Source: JASLCR01 sp964619585 (GTDB taxonomy: Bacteria > Patescibacteriota > Saccharimonadia > Saccharimonadales > Saccharimonadaceae). From it: a stretch of DNA of 64,000 nucleotides. This document shows positions 25,902 through 34,081 of the stretch, piece by piece; position 1 is the stretch's first letter; every line of letters begins with the position of its first letter. Both the position numbers and the translations under genes were made by a program. The notes under the pieces were generated by a model. That model was not told where the DNA came from. It did not search any database and saw only the letters and a list, made by a program, of their open reading frames with translations. The stretch lies in NCBI GenBank assembly GCA_964619585.1, contig CAZUCO010000002.1:1-64000 (forward strand), written 5' to 3'.

Positions 25902-27239
25902 TTAGGCATAAAGCTTATCCCGAATCTCTGCAATCTGCTCACGAATACTAAAATCGAGCTTAAGAGCTTTCTCAATCTTTTCTACAGAGTGGATTGCTGT
26001 TGTGTGATCTTTTCTTCCAAGTTCTTGAGCAATTTTTGGAAAACTAAAATGGAGCTCACTACGAAGTAAATACATCGCCACCTGACGAGGAAGAACGATA
26101 TGTTTGTCACGTTTTGAACTACACATTTCCTCAGGCGTAATCTGGAAATAACGAGCCGTCTTATCAACAACCTGCTTACTGGTTAAATAATGTGGCCGGC
26201 TCCGCCGTACATTGCCAACAAAGCCCTCAGCAGTAGTAACGTCTGGCTTAATACCACGCATTTCAGAGTAGGCAAGCAGCTGGTTGAGCACCCCTTCAAG
26301 TTCACGTATGTTTGTTTTGACATTCGAGGCTAGGTATTCAACCGTTTCCTGATCTAACTCAACCCCACTTGCAGCAGCCTTTGATTCTAGGATTGCCGAT
26401 CTGGTCTCGAAGTCTGGCATTTGGATATCAATGGACATTCCCCACTCAAAACGGCTACGTAATCGCTCTGTTAGGGTTGGAATATTTCGCGGCGGTTTGT
26501 CAGAACTGATAATGATCTGTTTATTTGCTTGGTGGAGCGCATTGAAGGTATGGAAAAATTCTTCCTGCGTCTTTTCTTTATTAGCAATGAACTGCATATC
26601 GTCAACAATAAGTACATCAACATTACGATATTTGTCGGCAAATCCCTTTTTCTTGAAACGTATACTCTCTAGAAACTCTTTAACAAATGTCTCTGAGCTA
26701 ATGTAGAGTACGTTCATGTCGGGGTTTTTTTCTAGGACGGCATTACCAACCGCTTGGATCAAATGTGTTTTTCCGAGTCCAACCCCACCATAGAGAAACA
26801 GCGGATTATATTTGGTGCCAAGTTGACTTACGACAGCATTGCAGGCCGAGTAAGCAAGATCGTTACTTGAACCAACGATAAAAGAATCAAACGTATAGCG
26901 GGGGTTAAGAGTATTTGCGGGAGTGAAAGATGCTCGTTTGGTGGATTTTTGTTGAGGCTTTGGGGAGACTTCGCGTGAGATGGGAGTTTTTTTGGAAGCA
27001 GTCTTGACGACATATTCAATTGCCTTTGGCTCAATACCATTTTTCTTTAAAACAGTTCGAACATGGTCATCAAACTTCACCTCAAACTGACGCTTTGCAA
27101 AGATATTGGGAACAGCAATGGTAACGAGATCACTCGACTGATCGACAAGCTCTGTGTTTTTAAACCAGGTCACAAAAGTTGCGCGCGAAACAGACACCTC
27201 GATCTCACCTAACGCACTTTTCCAAATAGCCTGATCCAC
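25902..27239 (-). CDS. dnaA: Chromosomal replication initiator DnaA
   Basis: A 445-residue protein with all four DnaA domains: DnaB/partner-binding domain I (1-75), a short linker (76-110), the AAA+ domain with Walker A GGVGLGKTH (151-159), Walker B VLIVDDMQF and sensor motifs, and the C-terminal DNA-binding domain with the signature RKDHTTAIHSV. It binds oriC and melts DNA. The start is GTG at 27239, with GGGAG (27249-27253) nine bases upstream. Confidence 0.97.
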   Translation of the reverse strand: MDQAIWKSALGEIEVSVSRATFVTWFKNTELVDQSSDLVTIAVPNIFAKRQFEVKFDDHVRTVLKKNGIEPKAIEYVVKTASKKTPISREVSPKPQQKSTKRASFTPANTLNPRYTFDSFIVGSSNDLAYSACNAVVSQLGTKYNPLFLYGGVGLGKTHLIQAVGNAVLEKNPDMNVLYISSETFVKEFLESIRFKKKGFADKYRNVDVLIVDDMQFIANKEKTQEEFFHTFNALHQANKQIIISSDKPPRNIPTLTERLRSRFEWGMSIDIQMPDFETRSAILESKAAASGVELDQETVEYLASNVKTNIRELEGVLNQLLAYSEMRGIKPDVTTAEGFVGNVRRSRPHYLTSKQVVDKTARYFQITPEEMCSSKRDKHIVLPRQVAMYLLRSELHFSFPKIAQELGRKDHTTAIHSVEKIEKALKLDFSIREQIAEIRDKLYA

Positions 27240-27323
27240 AGATCTTTACTCCCTTAAATATTTACCCCAGCAGATCAACCATCCCCACCCGTTATAGACG
27301 ATCAATACTGATAACTATCGCTT

Positions 27324-27353
27324 ATTATAGCCCCATCACATAGTTTTCCACAA
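27324..27353 (-). promoter_or_regulatory. Probable dnaA promoter with overlapping DnaA box
   Basis: A perfect TATAAT (rc of 27324-27329) lies 18 nt from TTGTGG (rc of 27348-27353). The -35 falls inside the DnaA box TTTTCCACA at 27344-27352, the usual set-up for autorepression by DnaA. Confidence 0.5.
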
Positions 27354-27486
27354 CCAGTAGGGGTATGGACTAAACATTTATTACGACAGGGGTGCTATTT
27401 ATCCACAGGATGCGTGCTACAGATGGAGATATGTGGATAAGCCACTACTATCTGTGTATAAGTAGCCTTGACACGAATAGAGATAG

Positions 27487-27515
27487 TTGAATTTTTAGGG
27501 GTGATACGTTACAAT
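27487..27515 (+). promoter_or_regulatory. rpmH promoter
   Basis: TTGAAT (27487-27492), exactly 17 nt and TACAAT (27510-27515). The rpmH ATG comes only 7 nt after the -10, so transcription should begin at or next to the start codon. Confidence 0.75.
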
Positions 27516-27522
27516 AACAGAT

Positions 27523-27660
27523 ATGCCAAAGAGAACTCACCAACCACACAAACGACACCGTGCTCGTACGCATGGCTTTCGTGCGCGTGTTTCGACAAAA
27601 GCTGGTCGAAATGTTTTGAAGCGCCGACGAATCAAAGGTCGTGCACGTCTCGCTGTCTAA
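27523..27660 (+). CDS. rpmH: 50S ribosomal protein L34
   Basis: A 45-residue, very basic protein: MPKRTHQPHKRHRARTHGFR at the start, then RVSTKAGRNVLKRRRIKGRA. This is the L34 signature (KRTxQPxxRxRxxxHGFRxRMxTxxGRxVLxxRRxKGR). It is too short for ordinary gene finders with a length cut-off. L34 sits in the large subunit and is encoded next to dnaA in most bacteria. No Shine-Dalgarno is present, in line with a leaderless mRNA. Confidence 0.96.
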   Translation: MPKRTHQPHKRHRARTHGFRARVSTKAGRNVLKRRRIKGRARLAV

Positions 27661-27688
27661 TCCAGCTACGATAAGCGGCAATAAAAAC

Positions 27689-27718
27689 TACATCCACGCT
27701 GTAAAAAGCGTGGATGTA
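27689..27718 (+). terminator. Hairpin between rpmH and rnpA
   Basis: A perfect 12-bp stem, TACATCCACGCT (27689-27700) with AGCGTGGATGTA (27707-27718), has a GTAAAA loop. Only a short T stretch follows, so it may partly terminate, or protect the rpmH end so that L34 is made in excess over RNase P protein. Confidence 0.6.
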
Positions 27719-27739
27719 TTATAGTAGTAAGAGTAAATC

Positions 27740-28096
27740 ATGATTCCTTATAAAAACCGATTCCACAGCCGTAACGCGCTTCGCTTTATATACAGAAATG
27801 GCACAACAAGTCGAAGTTCGCTGATGACATTAAAATCTATTCGCAACCCGCGACGTACTATGCATCGAGTTGCAATTGTCGTCAGTAAAAAAGTTCTTAA
27901 GAGTGCAGTTGGAAGAAATCGTATTAGGCGTAGACTCTACGAGATAGTGCGCCAGGAACTTGACCTTGTTCACGGTAATGCTGATATTGTGTATATCGTC
28001 ACATCTGCCGAGGTGAAAAATCTTGATCACGCCACATTGGTTAATCAAATACGTGATTTGCTACAGATGAACGATCTCTACAAAAATAGGCCGTAA
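27740..28096 (+). CDS. rnpA: Ribonuclease P protein component
   Basis: A 118-residue basic protein with the family's RNR signature, KSAVGRNRIRRRLYEIVRQ (about 53-71), and the upstream strand RVAIVVSKKV. It assists RNase P RNA in cutting 5' leaders from tRNA precursors. Length and position after rpmH are typical. Confidence 0.95.
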   Translation: MIPYKNRFHSRNALRFIYRNGTTSRSSLMTLKSIRNPRRTMHRVAIVVSKKVLKSAVGRNRIRRRLYEIVRQELDLVHGNADIVYIVTSAEVKNLDHATLVNQIRDLLQMNDLYKNRP

Positions 28097-28149
28097 ACTG
28101 TTATACTATAGGGAGTAGAATTAACGGTGAGTGAGGAACTGTAACACCA

Positions 28150-29088
28150 ATGAATATCTTCGATACTGTTATCGTGCAGCCGATTTTCAACCTACTCATA
28201 GGTCTGTATGCGGCTATACCTGGCGGTGATTTTGGCGTCGCCATAATCATCTTTACGATCATCGTGCGGTTCGTGTTGTATCCGCTCACTCGAAGTATGC
28301 TTCATCAGTCGCGCGCCATGCGAAAACTGCAGCCTGAGCTACAGAAAATCAACAAACGTGCCAAGGGCAACCGTCAAGCTGCTGCCATGCAACAAATGGA
28401 GCTTTATAAAAAGCATGGAGTGAAACCATTTCGATCGATCGGTATATTACTGATCCAGCTGCCAATATTCATTGCTCTCTATCATGTTATTCAAATATTT
28501 ACCCTTCACCGGGATCAGGTTGCGAAATACACCTATGACTTTCTTGAAAATATACCCGCAATCAAAGCCATTATCGAACATCCTGATCAGTTTAATGAAA
28601 AACTCCTCGGCATAGTTGATCTTACAAAGTCAGCGTTCCACCAAGGTGGCGTAGAGATCTTCCTGATTGGTCTGGCCCTTCTCGCTGCGGTTACTCAGTA
28701 TATTATGAGTCGCCAGACGATGCCGCATCAGGAGAATAAGCGCCGCCTCCGAGATATTATGGCTGAGGCTGCTGAAGGCAAGCAGCATGATCAAGCTGAA
28801 ATGAACGCTGTAGTGATGGGAAAGATGACCAAGATACTACCTGTCTTTATGTTCTTTATTATGGTGAGTGTACCTGGGGCACTCGCACTATATTACGCAG
28901 TCTCAAACCTTGTAGCTGTTGCTCAGCAGCACTACTTACTAAAACAAGACGAAGAAGAACTCGAACAAATAGCAGAAGAACCGACCAAGTCTACCGGTAA
29001 AAAGGCAACTGCTAAAGCGCGTGAGAAAGTGGCAAAAGAAGCTAGTGTGACGCGGATTACAGCAAAAGACACGGGGAGGAAAAAGTAA
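28150..29088 (+). CDS. yidC: YidC/Oxa1 family membrane protein insertase
   Basis: A 312-residue protein of the short type without the large periplasmic domain of Proteobacteria. Five transmembrane segments are predicted, with the conserved Arg in the hydrophilic groove (FTIIVRFVLYPLTR), the cytoplasmic helical hairpin (MRKLQPELQKINKR), and a Lys-rich, Ala-rich C-terminal tail typical of ribosome-binding insertases. It inserts membrane proteins with or without SecYEG, and the many small membrane pilins here are plausible clients. Its TAA shares one base with the ATG of jag. Confidence 0.95.
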   Translation: MNIFDTVIVQPIFNLLIGLYAAIPGGDFGVAIIIFTIIVRFVLYPLTRSMLHQSRAMRKLQPELQKINKRAKGNRQAAAMQQMELYKKHGVKPFRSIGILLIQLPIFIALYHVIQIFTLHRDQVAKYTYDFLENIPAIKAIIEHPDQFNEKLLGIVDLTKSAFHQGGVEIFLIGLALLAAVTQYIMSRQTMPHQENKRRLRDIMAEAAEGKQHDQAEMNAVVMGKMTKILPVFMFFIMVSVPGALALYYAVSNLVAVAQQHYLLKQDEEELEQIAEEPTKSTGKKATAKAREKVAKEASVTRITAKDTGRKK

Positions 29089-29549
29089 TGGATAGCGAAT
29101 CAACCCTAGCGTACGCAAAGAAATACATCGAGGATCTATTAACGTTTTTTGAAGTCAATGTCGACGTTGAAGTATTACTTAGAGAAGATGTTATTGAGAT
29201 TCGTATTCCGTCGACTGAACATAACAGTATTCTTATTGGTCGTTCAGCAGAAACACTTCGTGCGATCCAATACCTCTTGTCAACAACACTACGTAATCGA
29301 GATGCTGACATAAGCCGTGTTAATCTCGACATCGCCGATTACAAGAAGCAACGGTCGGAAAAAGTAGCCGCAGAAGCAAAAGAGTGGATTGAATCGGTTC
29401 GTAAAACGGGTGATTCTCACGTAGCTCATCTAAATGCTGCTGATCGTCGTGTTGTGCATCAGGTTGCCGCTGAATATGAGGATATTCAGACATTCTCCGA
29501 GGGTGAGGGTCGAGATCGACGAATCATCATCGCGCAGAGAAGCTCTTAA
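29088..29549 (+). CDS. jag: Jag/KhpB family RNA-binding protein (KH-R3H)
   Basis: A 153-residue protein with a KH-like domain (about 1-80, including ILIGRSAETLRAIQYL) and an R3H domain (about 85-150; DRRVVHQ holds the R-x3-H motif). The N-terminal Jag-N domain is absent. Family members bind RNA and influence cell division and envelope growth. The start codon overlaps the yidC stop, so the two are coupled, as in many bacteria. Confidence 0.92.
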   Translation: MDSESTLAYAKKYIEDLLTFFEVNVDVEVLLREDVIEIRIPSTEHNSILIGRSAETLRAIQYLLSTTLRNRDADISRVNLDIADYKKQRSEKVAAEAKEWIESVRKTGDSHVAHLNAADRRVVHQVAAEYEDIQTFSEGEGRDRRIIIAQRSS

Positions 29550-29554
29550 TCTGT

Positions 29555-29560
29555 TACAAT
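29555..29560 (+). promoter_or_regulatory. -10 element before the M23/FG-GAP gene
   Basis: TACAAT ends 9 nt before the ATG at 29570, without a clear -35 or Shine-Dalgarno. The same GTTACAAT sequence is used before rpmH. Confidence 0.4.
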
Positions 29561-29569
29561 AGAACTTAC

Positions 29570-31030
29570 ATGAGTAACCTAAAGCGTTTAGTCTCTACTG
29601 TCTCTTTAGTACTAGTTGGTCTTTTGTTGTACGTGCCAGTGGCTAACGCAGCACCAATACCAATTACTTTCCCGGTTATTGGCTCAGCGAGCTATAGTAA
29701 CGACTTTAATGCCCCACGTTCAGGTGGTCCTCACCATGCCATCGACATTATTGCCAACAAAGGCCAGAAAATTGTTGCCGCAGCTGACGGAACTATCAGT
29801 TATGTTGCCTATCCTCAGCCATCTTGGGGTTACATGATAACTATTAATGGTACCGATGGATACACCTATAACTATCTACATCTAAACAATGACACCCCGG
29901 GAACCGACAATGGTAAGGGTGGAGGCATCAACGCATATGCATCCGATATGGTAAGAGGTAATCCGGTTAAGAAGGGCCAGCACATTGGATACGTAGGTGA
30001 CTCTGGTAATGCGGAGGAGACTGTTTCGCATCTTCACTTCGAGATATATAAGGGTAATACGGCCGTCAATCCATATGACTCTTTACGACAGGCGACGCGA
30101 ATCTCGAAACCAGTTAATTACCCGCAGTTAGCAAATGAATTGTTGCCATATGGTTTTGATTCAATCGCAACCGATTTGGCGATTGGAAATGTTGACGCTA
30201 CTCCAGCTGACCAAGAAATTGTTACCGGTGCGGGCGCGAGAGGTGGTCCGGTGGTAAGGGTCTTCAAGACCAATAGAACGCTCGTAAGAGAGATAGTGGC
30301 CTATAACTCGGGATTTAGGGGAGGTGTTGCTGTAGCTACGGGTGATGTGGATGGTGATGGAGTTGATGAGATCATTACTGGTGCTGGTCCAACGGGCGGA
30401 CCGCACGTAAAGGTGTTTAAATCTGACGGTACGTTGCTGAGAGAATTTTATGCATATGATACGGCAAACCGTGACGGTATTAATGTAGCGAGTGGTGATG
30501 TGGATGGTGATGGTAAGGCCGAGATCGTGGTTGCGCCCGCCCAAGGAATTAACCCAACAGTAAAGGTGTTCAGTCCCACGGGCCAGCTCCTATATTCATT
30601 CCCGGTATATAACACAATGTTTGCAGGCGGGGTGGATGTTGCAGTAGGTGACGTCGTTGGTAACGACAGAATTGATGAAATTATTACTGCACCAGGCAAG
30701 AAGGGCGGACCACACGTCGTTGTGTATGATAAGACCGGTCAAAAGCTGAAAGAATTCTTTGCGTATGATTTAGCATTTCGTGGTGGAACCCGTGTTTCGG
30801 TGGGGAATGTCGTCTCCTCAAATCCAGGCGAAGAAATTGTAACATCTCCGATGAGTACAGGGGGACCACATATCCGTGCCTTTAATGCCTCTGGTTCGGC
30901 TCTTTATAACAAGTATTTTCTCGCTGATTGGTGGCGAAATGGCGAATATAATGTAGCGGCAGGTAATAACATCATTCGTGCTTCGGTTGGCGTGAATCAT
31001 CGAACAACAGTCAAAAACGTTCTTAACTAG
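29570..31030 (+). CDS. Secreted M23 metallopeptidase with FG-GAP/VCBS-type repeats
   Basis: A 486-residue protein. A signal peptide ends near VANAAP. An M23/LytM peptidase domain (about 35-175) has zinc-ligand patterns HHAIDI and HLHFEI. At about 205-465 lie five or so repeats of about 50 residues built on GDVDGDGxDEIxTGAGPTGGPHVKVF. These Ca-binding Asp loops are typical of FG-GAP/integrin-alpha-like beta-propellers. The protein would cut peptidoglycan cross-links and bind a partner through the propeller. Attachment to or attack on a host wall is a reasonable but unproven reading. Confidence 0.88.
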   Translation: MSNLKRLVSTVSLVLVGLLLYVPVANAAPIPITFPVIGSASYSNDFNAPRSGGPHHAIDIIANKGQKIVAAADGTISYVAYPQPSWGYMITINGTDGYTYNYLHLNNDTPGTDNGKGGGINAYASDMVRGNPVKKGQHIGYVGDSGNAEETVSHLHFEIYKGNTAVNPYDSLRQATRISKPVNYPQLANELLPYGFDSIATDLAIGNVDATPADQEIVTGAGARGGPVVRVFKTNRTLVREIVAYNSGFRGGVAVATGDVDGDGVDEIITGAGPTGGPHVKVFKSDGTLLREFYAYDTANRDGINVASGDVDGDGKAEIVVAPAQGINPTVKVFSPTGQLLYSFPVYNTMFAGGVDVAVGDVVGNDRIDEIITAPGKKGGPHVVVYDKTGQKLKEFFAYDLAFRGGTRVSVGNVVSSNPGEEIVTSPMSTGGPHIRAFNASGSALYNKYFLADWWRNGEYNVAAGNNIIRASVGVNHRTTVKNVLN

Positions 31031-32049
31031 TAACGTTTAAATATACTACGAAATTTGCGGAGACCCGTTTGATCAGGAGCAACACCCTGAAAGAATATAC
31101 TCCTAATATAGTCGTCTGATACTTCTCGTTGTTTCTGTATACCTATACGCTCTTTAATCATGTGGGGAAGGTGCCACCAGCTCATAAGGACTCCTTTTAG
31201 GGCGGGAAAGCCTCTTCCTTTTTTTGCTGCGCTAAAAAATATGAGAAAGTAGGTCGCTAGAAACCGTGGATAGACATGCCACCAGAGCGACAAAGGTACA
31301 TCTTTAACAAGTAAGAAAGGAAGATTCTTAAACGTATTATAGGTGGCAAGACCTGGAACTGTATCAGCGCTCGCGCCACGTTTATGATAGACGACAGCAC
31401 CGGGGGTGTAGCGAACTTTATAGCCAGCAAGCTGGGCTCGGAAACTTAGATCGATATCTTCGTAATACATAAACATCTTTTCATCATAAAGGCCTGCCTT
31501 GTTGTACATAGCGGTTTTTGCAACAAAACACCCACCTGTCGCACCAAATACGTAACTAGCTTCTTTGGGTGCATGATCGGCCAGCGCATTACGCCCTCGT
31601 GGTGCGGGAAGCCCCCAGGTAGTATAAAAGTCACCAGTGCTGTCGATGGTTTTTCCATCGCTGTGTAAAACAACCCCCGTAGCAATCCCGGTATCAGGAT
31701 GTTTATCAAGCTCATCGACAAGAGATTTGCACCAGTCTGGAGTTGCCGCTACTGCATCGGCATTTAATGCGCCTATGTACTTTACTTTATGACGTCTTGC
31801 CCAGATAACCGCAGCATTAAATCCACCCGCTGTACCCCCGTTGTAACCTGTTTGAACAAGTGAGAGAGGTTTAGTGGAGTGTAGTTCAATAAAGTGTTTT
31901 AGTTTTGCTGTAGTGGCATCTGAGGAGGCGTTGTCGATAAAGACAATTTCCATGTCGCTTATCATAGACTGTTGGAGCAAACTGGATGCACATTCAACAG
32001 CATCATCAGCATTATTCCAAGTGATAATCGCAATAGCAACTCTAGTCAT
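31027..32049 (-). CDS. Glycosyltransferase family 2
   Basis: A 340-residue GT-A enzyme resembling rhamnosyl- and galactofuranosyl-type GT2 proteins. It has the N-terminal nucleotide-binding start VAIAIITWNN, VFIDNASSD, an IGALNADA motif in the DxD position, and the acceptor-side motif YYEDIDLSFRAQLAG. The C-terminal amphipathic helices suggest membrane contact. A Shine-Dalgarno AGGAG precedes the ATG. It ends in the shared CTAG with the convergent M23 gene. Confidence 0.9.
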   Translation of the reverse strand: MTRVAIAIITWNNADDAVECASSLLQQSMISDMEIVFIDNASSDATTAKLKHFIELHSTKPLSLVQTGYNGGTAGGFNAAVIWARRHKVKYIGALNADAVAATPDWCKSLVDELDKHPDTGIATGVVLHSDGKTIDSTGDFYTTWGLPAPRGRNALADHAPKEASYVFGATGGCFVAKTAMYNKAGLYDEKMFMYYEDIDLSFRAQLAGYKVRYTPGAVVYHKRGASADTVPGLATYNTFKNLPFLLVKDVPLSLWWHVYPRFLATYFLIFFSAAKKGRGFPALKGVLMSWWHLPHMIKERIGIQKQREVSDDYIRSIFFQGVAPDQTGLRKFRSIFKRY

Positions 32050-32060
32050 AGTATTGCTCC

Positions 32061-32075
32061 TATCATATAATGATA
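32061..32075. promoter_or_regulatory. Palindrome with -10 element in divergent promoter region
   Basis: TATCAT-ATA-ATGATA is a perfect palindrome around a 3-bp centre and contains TATAAT (32066-32071) for the rightward ABC exporter genes. It excludes the ATG at 32070 as a start and supports 32085. Whether it is an operator or simply AT symmetry is open. Confidence 0.4.
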
Positions 32076-32084
32076 AGTACGTTT

Positions 32085-32894
32085 ATGAAACCATCTAGTA
32101 TTTTGTCGAGACGAAACCGTATTCTCTTGCGTGAGCTCGTTGTTACGGACTTTAAGCTAAGATACCAAGGATCAGTTCTTGGCTACCTGTGGTCGGTATT
32201 AAAACCCTTACTTTTGTTTGCGATTCTATATATTGTTTTCGATAAATTCCTTAATCTTGGTCGAGGTGTTGAGCACTACCCAGTGTACCTTTTGACGGGG
32301 GTGATCTTGTGGAGTTTTTTCACGGAAGCAACCACCCAGGGGCTTAATGCGATCGTCAAACGAGGCAGCCTCATACGGAAGATTAATTTTCCTAAATATA
32401 TAATAGTTATATCCGGCACAGTGTCTTCACTGATTAATCTAGCGATTAATCTTGGCATTATATTGATCTTTATCGTTGTGAATGGTGTGACCTTTAGCTT
32501 CTCATCACTTCTGTTTATTCCGCTCATCATTGAGCTTTATATATTTGCTTTAGCAGTAGCCTTCTTTTTGGCGGCACTAAATGTTCGGTATCGTGATGTG
32601 GGCTATCTTTGGGAAGTGTTTCTGCAGGCAGCATTTTATGCGACTCCTATTATCTATCCAATCCAGTTGATACTCACTCAGAACCACACGGCAGCAAGTC
32701 TTATCCTCTTGAATCCAGTGGCACAAGTCATCCAGGATACTCGTTATTGGTTGATTACTCATGACTCCGTACGACCGATTGACGTCGTCTCTGGGGTGGT
32801 TGTATTGGTGCCATTTATGATCATAGGTATTACAAGCTTACTTGCGGTGATTTACTTTAAGCGCAATCAAAAGCATTTTGCGGAGTTGGTATAG
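32085..32894 (+). CDS. ABC-2 type polysaccharide exporter permease (Wzm-like)
   Basis: About 269 residues from ATG 32085 (MKPSSILSRRN). Six transmembrane helices and the typical opening LRELVVTDFKLRYQGSVLGYLWS identify the ABC-2 family of O-antigen/teichoic-acid export permeases (Wzm/TagG). It forms the membrane channel for a lipid-linked glycan. The ATPase gene begins 2 bp after its stop. Confidence 0.9.
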   Translation: MKPSSILSRRNRILLRELVVTDFKLRYQGSVLGYLWSVLKPLLLFAILYIVFDKFLNLGRGVEHYPVYLLTGVILWSFFTEATTQGLNAIVKRGSLIRKINFPKYIIVISGTVSSLINLAINLGIILIFIVVNGVTFSFSSLLFIPLIIELYIFALAVAFFLAALNVRYRDVGYLWEVFLQAAFYATPIIYPIQLILTQNHTAASLILLNPVAQVIQDTRYWLITHDSVRPIDVVSGVVVLVPFMIIGITSLLAVIYFKRNQKHFAELV

Positions 32895-32896
32895 CC

Positions 32897-34081
32897 ATGG
32901 ATCAAGACCAGACTACCGTTATCAAAGTTGATCACCTCGTAAAGTCTTTTAAGATACCTCTTGAAGCACATAGTGGCATAAAGCAAAAGATAATCAACAC
33001 CATCAAGGGTGTTAAGGGATATCGGACATTCACACCGCTCAATGGTGTATCGTTTGATATAAAAGAAGGCGAATTCTTTGGTATAGTAGGGCGCAACGGG
33101 AGTGGTAAAAGTACGCTTTTAAAGTCTATTGCTGGAATTTACACCCCAGACGGCGGAGGTGTTCATGTAAACGGCAAGCTCGTTCCATTTATTGAGCTTG
33201 GTGTCGGCTTTAACCCAGAGCTTACTGGTCGTGAGAATGTATTCTTGAACGGCGCACTACTTGGGTTTAGTAATAATGAAATGGAAACTATGTATAGCGA
33301 GATTGTTGATTTTGCTGAACTTCATGATTTCATGGAAGAAAAACTAAAGAATTATTCGAGTGGTATGCAGGTTAGGTTGGCATTCTCGATTGCAATTCGC
33401 GCTGAGGGCGATATCCTACTGTTAGACGAAGTGTTGGCGGTAGGTGATGAGGCTTTCCAGAGAAAATGTTATGAATACTTCAACCAACTCAAGAGAGAAG
33501 GCAGGACAGTTGTGCTGGTTACGCACAGTATGGCTGCAGTAGAGTCATTTTGTACGAGAGCGCTTTTTCTTGAAAAGGGCACGATCAAAGTCATCGGAGA
33601 CACCCACAAGGTTGCTTCGGCATACAATAAAGCAAACAATATCCCAGCCACATCGAAGCAGACAAAGAAAGCTGCGGATGTGGACGACAATATAAAAACG
33701 ACCCTACTTGGCTCGGATGGGAAAGAGTCGACTGTTTTTACCTCTGGCGAAAAAGCTACTGTGCGAATCGAGTGGGAGCAAGAAGGTGTCGAAAATGTGG
33801 GTGTAGCGATTATCGGTGATGACGGTAAGCTTGTGTATGCAACCAATACCTTCATTGAAGGTAAGGCATTTCGGGACATACACTCGCTTGACTACAAGGT
33901 TACCCTCAATATGGGCGAGGGATCCTACTATGTAAAGGTGGGGTTATTTGGTGAACATGATCAGCTTAAGGTTGCTTTCAATGACGATGCTGCAAAAATA
34001 GCAATCAACAAGGTTGCTGATGACTATAATTGGCAAGGGGTGACGCAGCTTGACCACGAATGGGAGATAAAACATGTCTAA
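32897..34081 (+). CDS. Polysaccharide ABC exporter ATPase with C-terminal Wzt-like domain
   Basis: A 394-residue protein: Walker A GRNGSGKS (65-72), signature YSSGMQ (153-158), Walker B ILLLDE (173-178), then a C-terminal beta domain (about 265-394) like the carbohydrate-binding part of Wzt. In Wzt that domain recognises the finished glycan end, which here could relate to the methyltransferase encoded next. The next gene's ATG overlaps the end by 8 bp. Confidence 0.92.
   Translation: MDQDQTTVIKVDHLVKSFKIPLEAHSGIKQKIINTIKGVKGYRTFTPLNGVSFDIKEGEFFGIVGRNGSGKSTLLKSIAGIYTPDGGGVHVNGKLVPFIELGVGFNPELTGRENVFLNGALLGFSNNEMETMYSEIVDFAELHDFMEEKLKNYSSGMQVRLAFSIAIRAEGDILLLDEVLAVGDEAFQRKCYEYFNQLKREGRTVVLVTHSMAAVESFCTRALFLEKGTIKVIGDTHKVASAYNKANNIPATSKQTKKAADVDDNIKTTLLGSDGKESTVFTSGEKATVRIEWEQEGVENVGVAIIGDDGKLVYATNTFIEGKAFRDIHSLDYKVTLNMGEGSYYVKVGLFGEHDQLKVAFNDDAAKIAINKVADDYNWQGVTQLDHEWEIKHV

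Larger units (their letters stand above)
27240..27522. other. Putative chromosomal origin of replication (oriC) between dnaA and rpmH
   Basis: This 283-bp gene-free region holds a cluster of DnaA boxes: TTTTCCACA (27344-27352), a perfect TTATCCACA (27399-27407), a perfect inverted copy (27432-27440), and TTATACACA inverted (27453-27461). It also carries the leftward dnaA and rightward rpmH promoters. Box density, position next to dnaA, and divergent flanking genes are the usual marks of oriC. Strand skew was not computed. Confidence 0.8.

Noticed and set aside
25652..25975. 107-codon minus-strand frame in the dnaA-dnaN gap
   Set aside because: Runs out of the dnaA 3' end in another frame through repeats and AT-rich DNA; no start signal, and the composition is that of the repeats.
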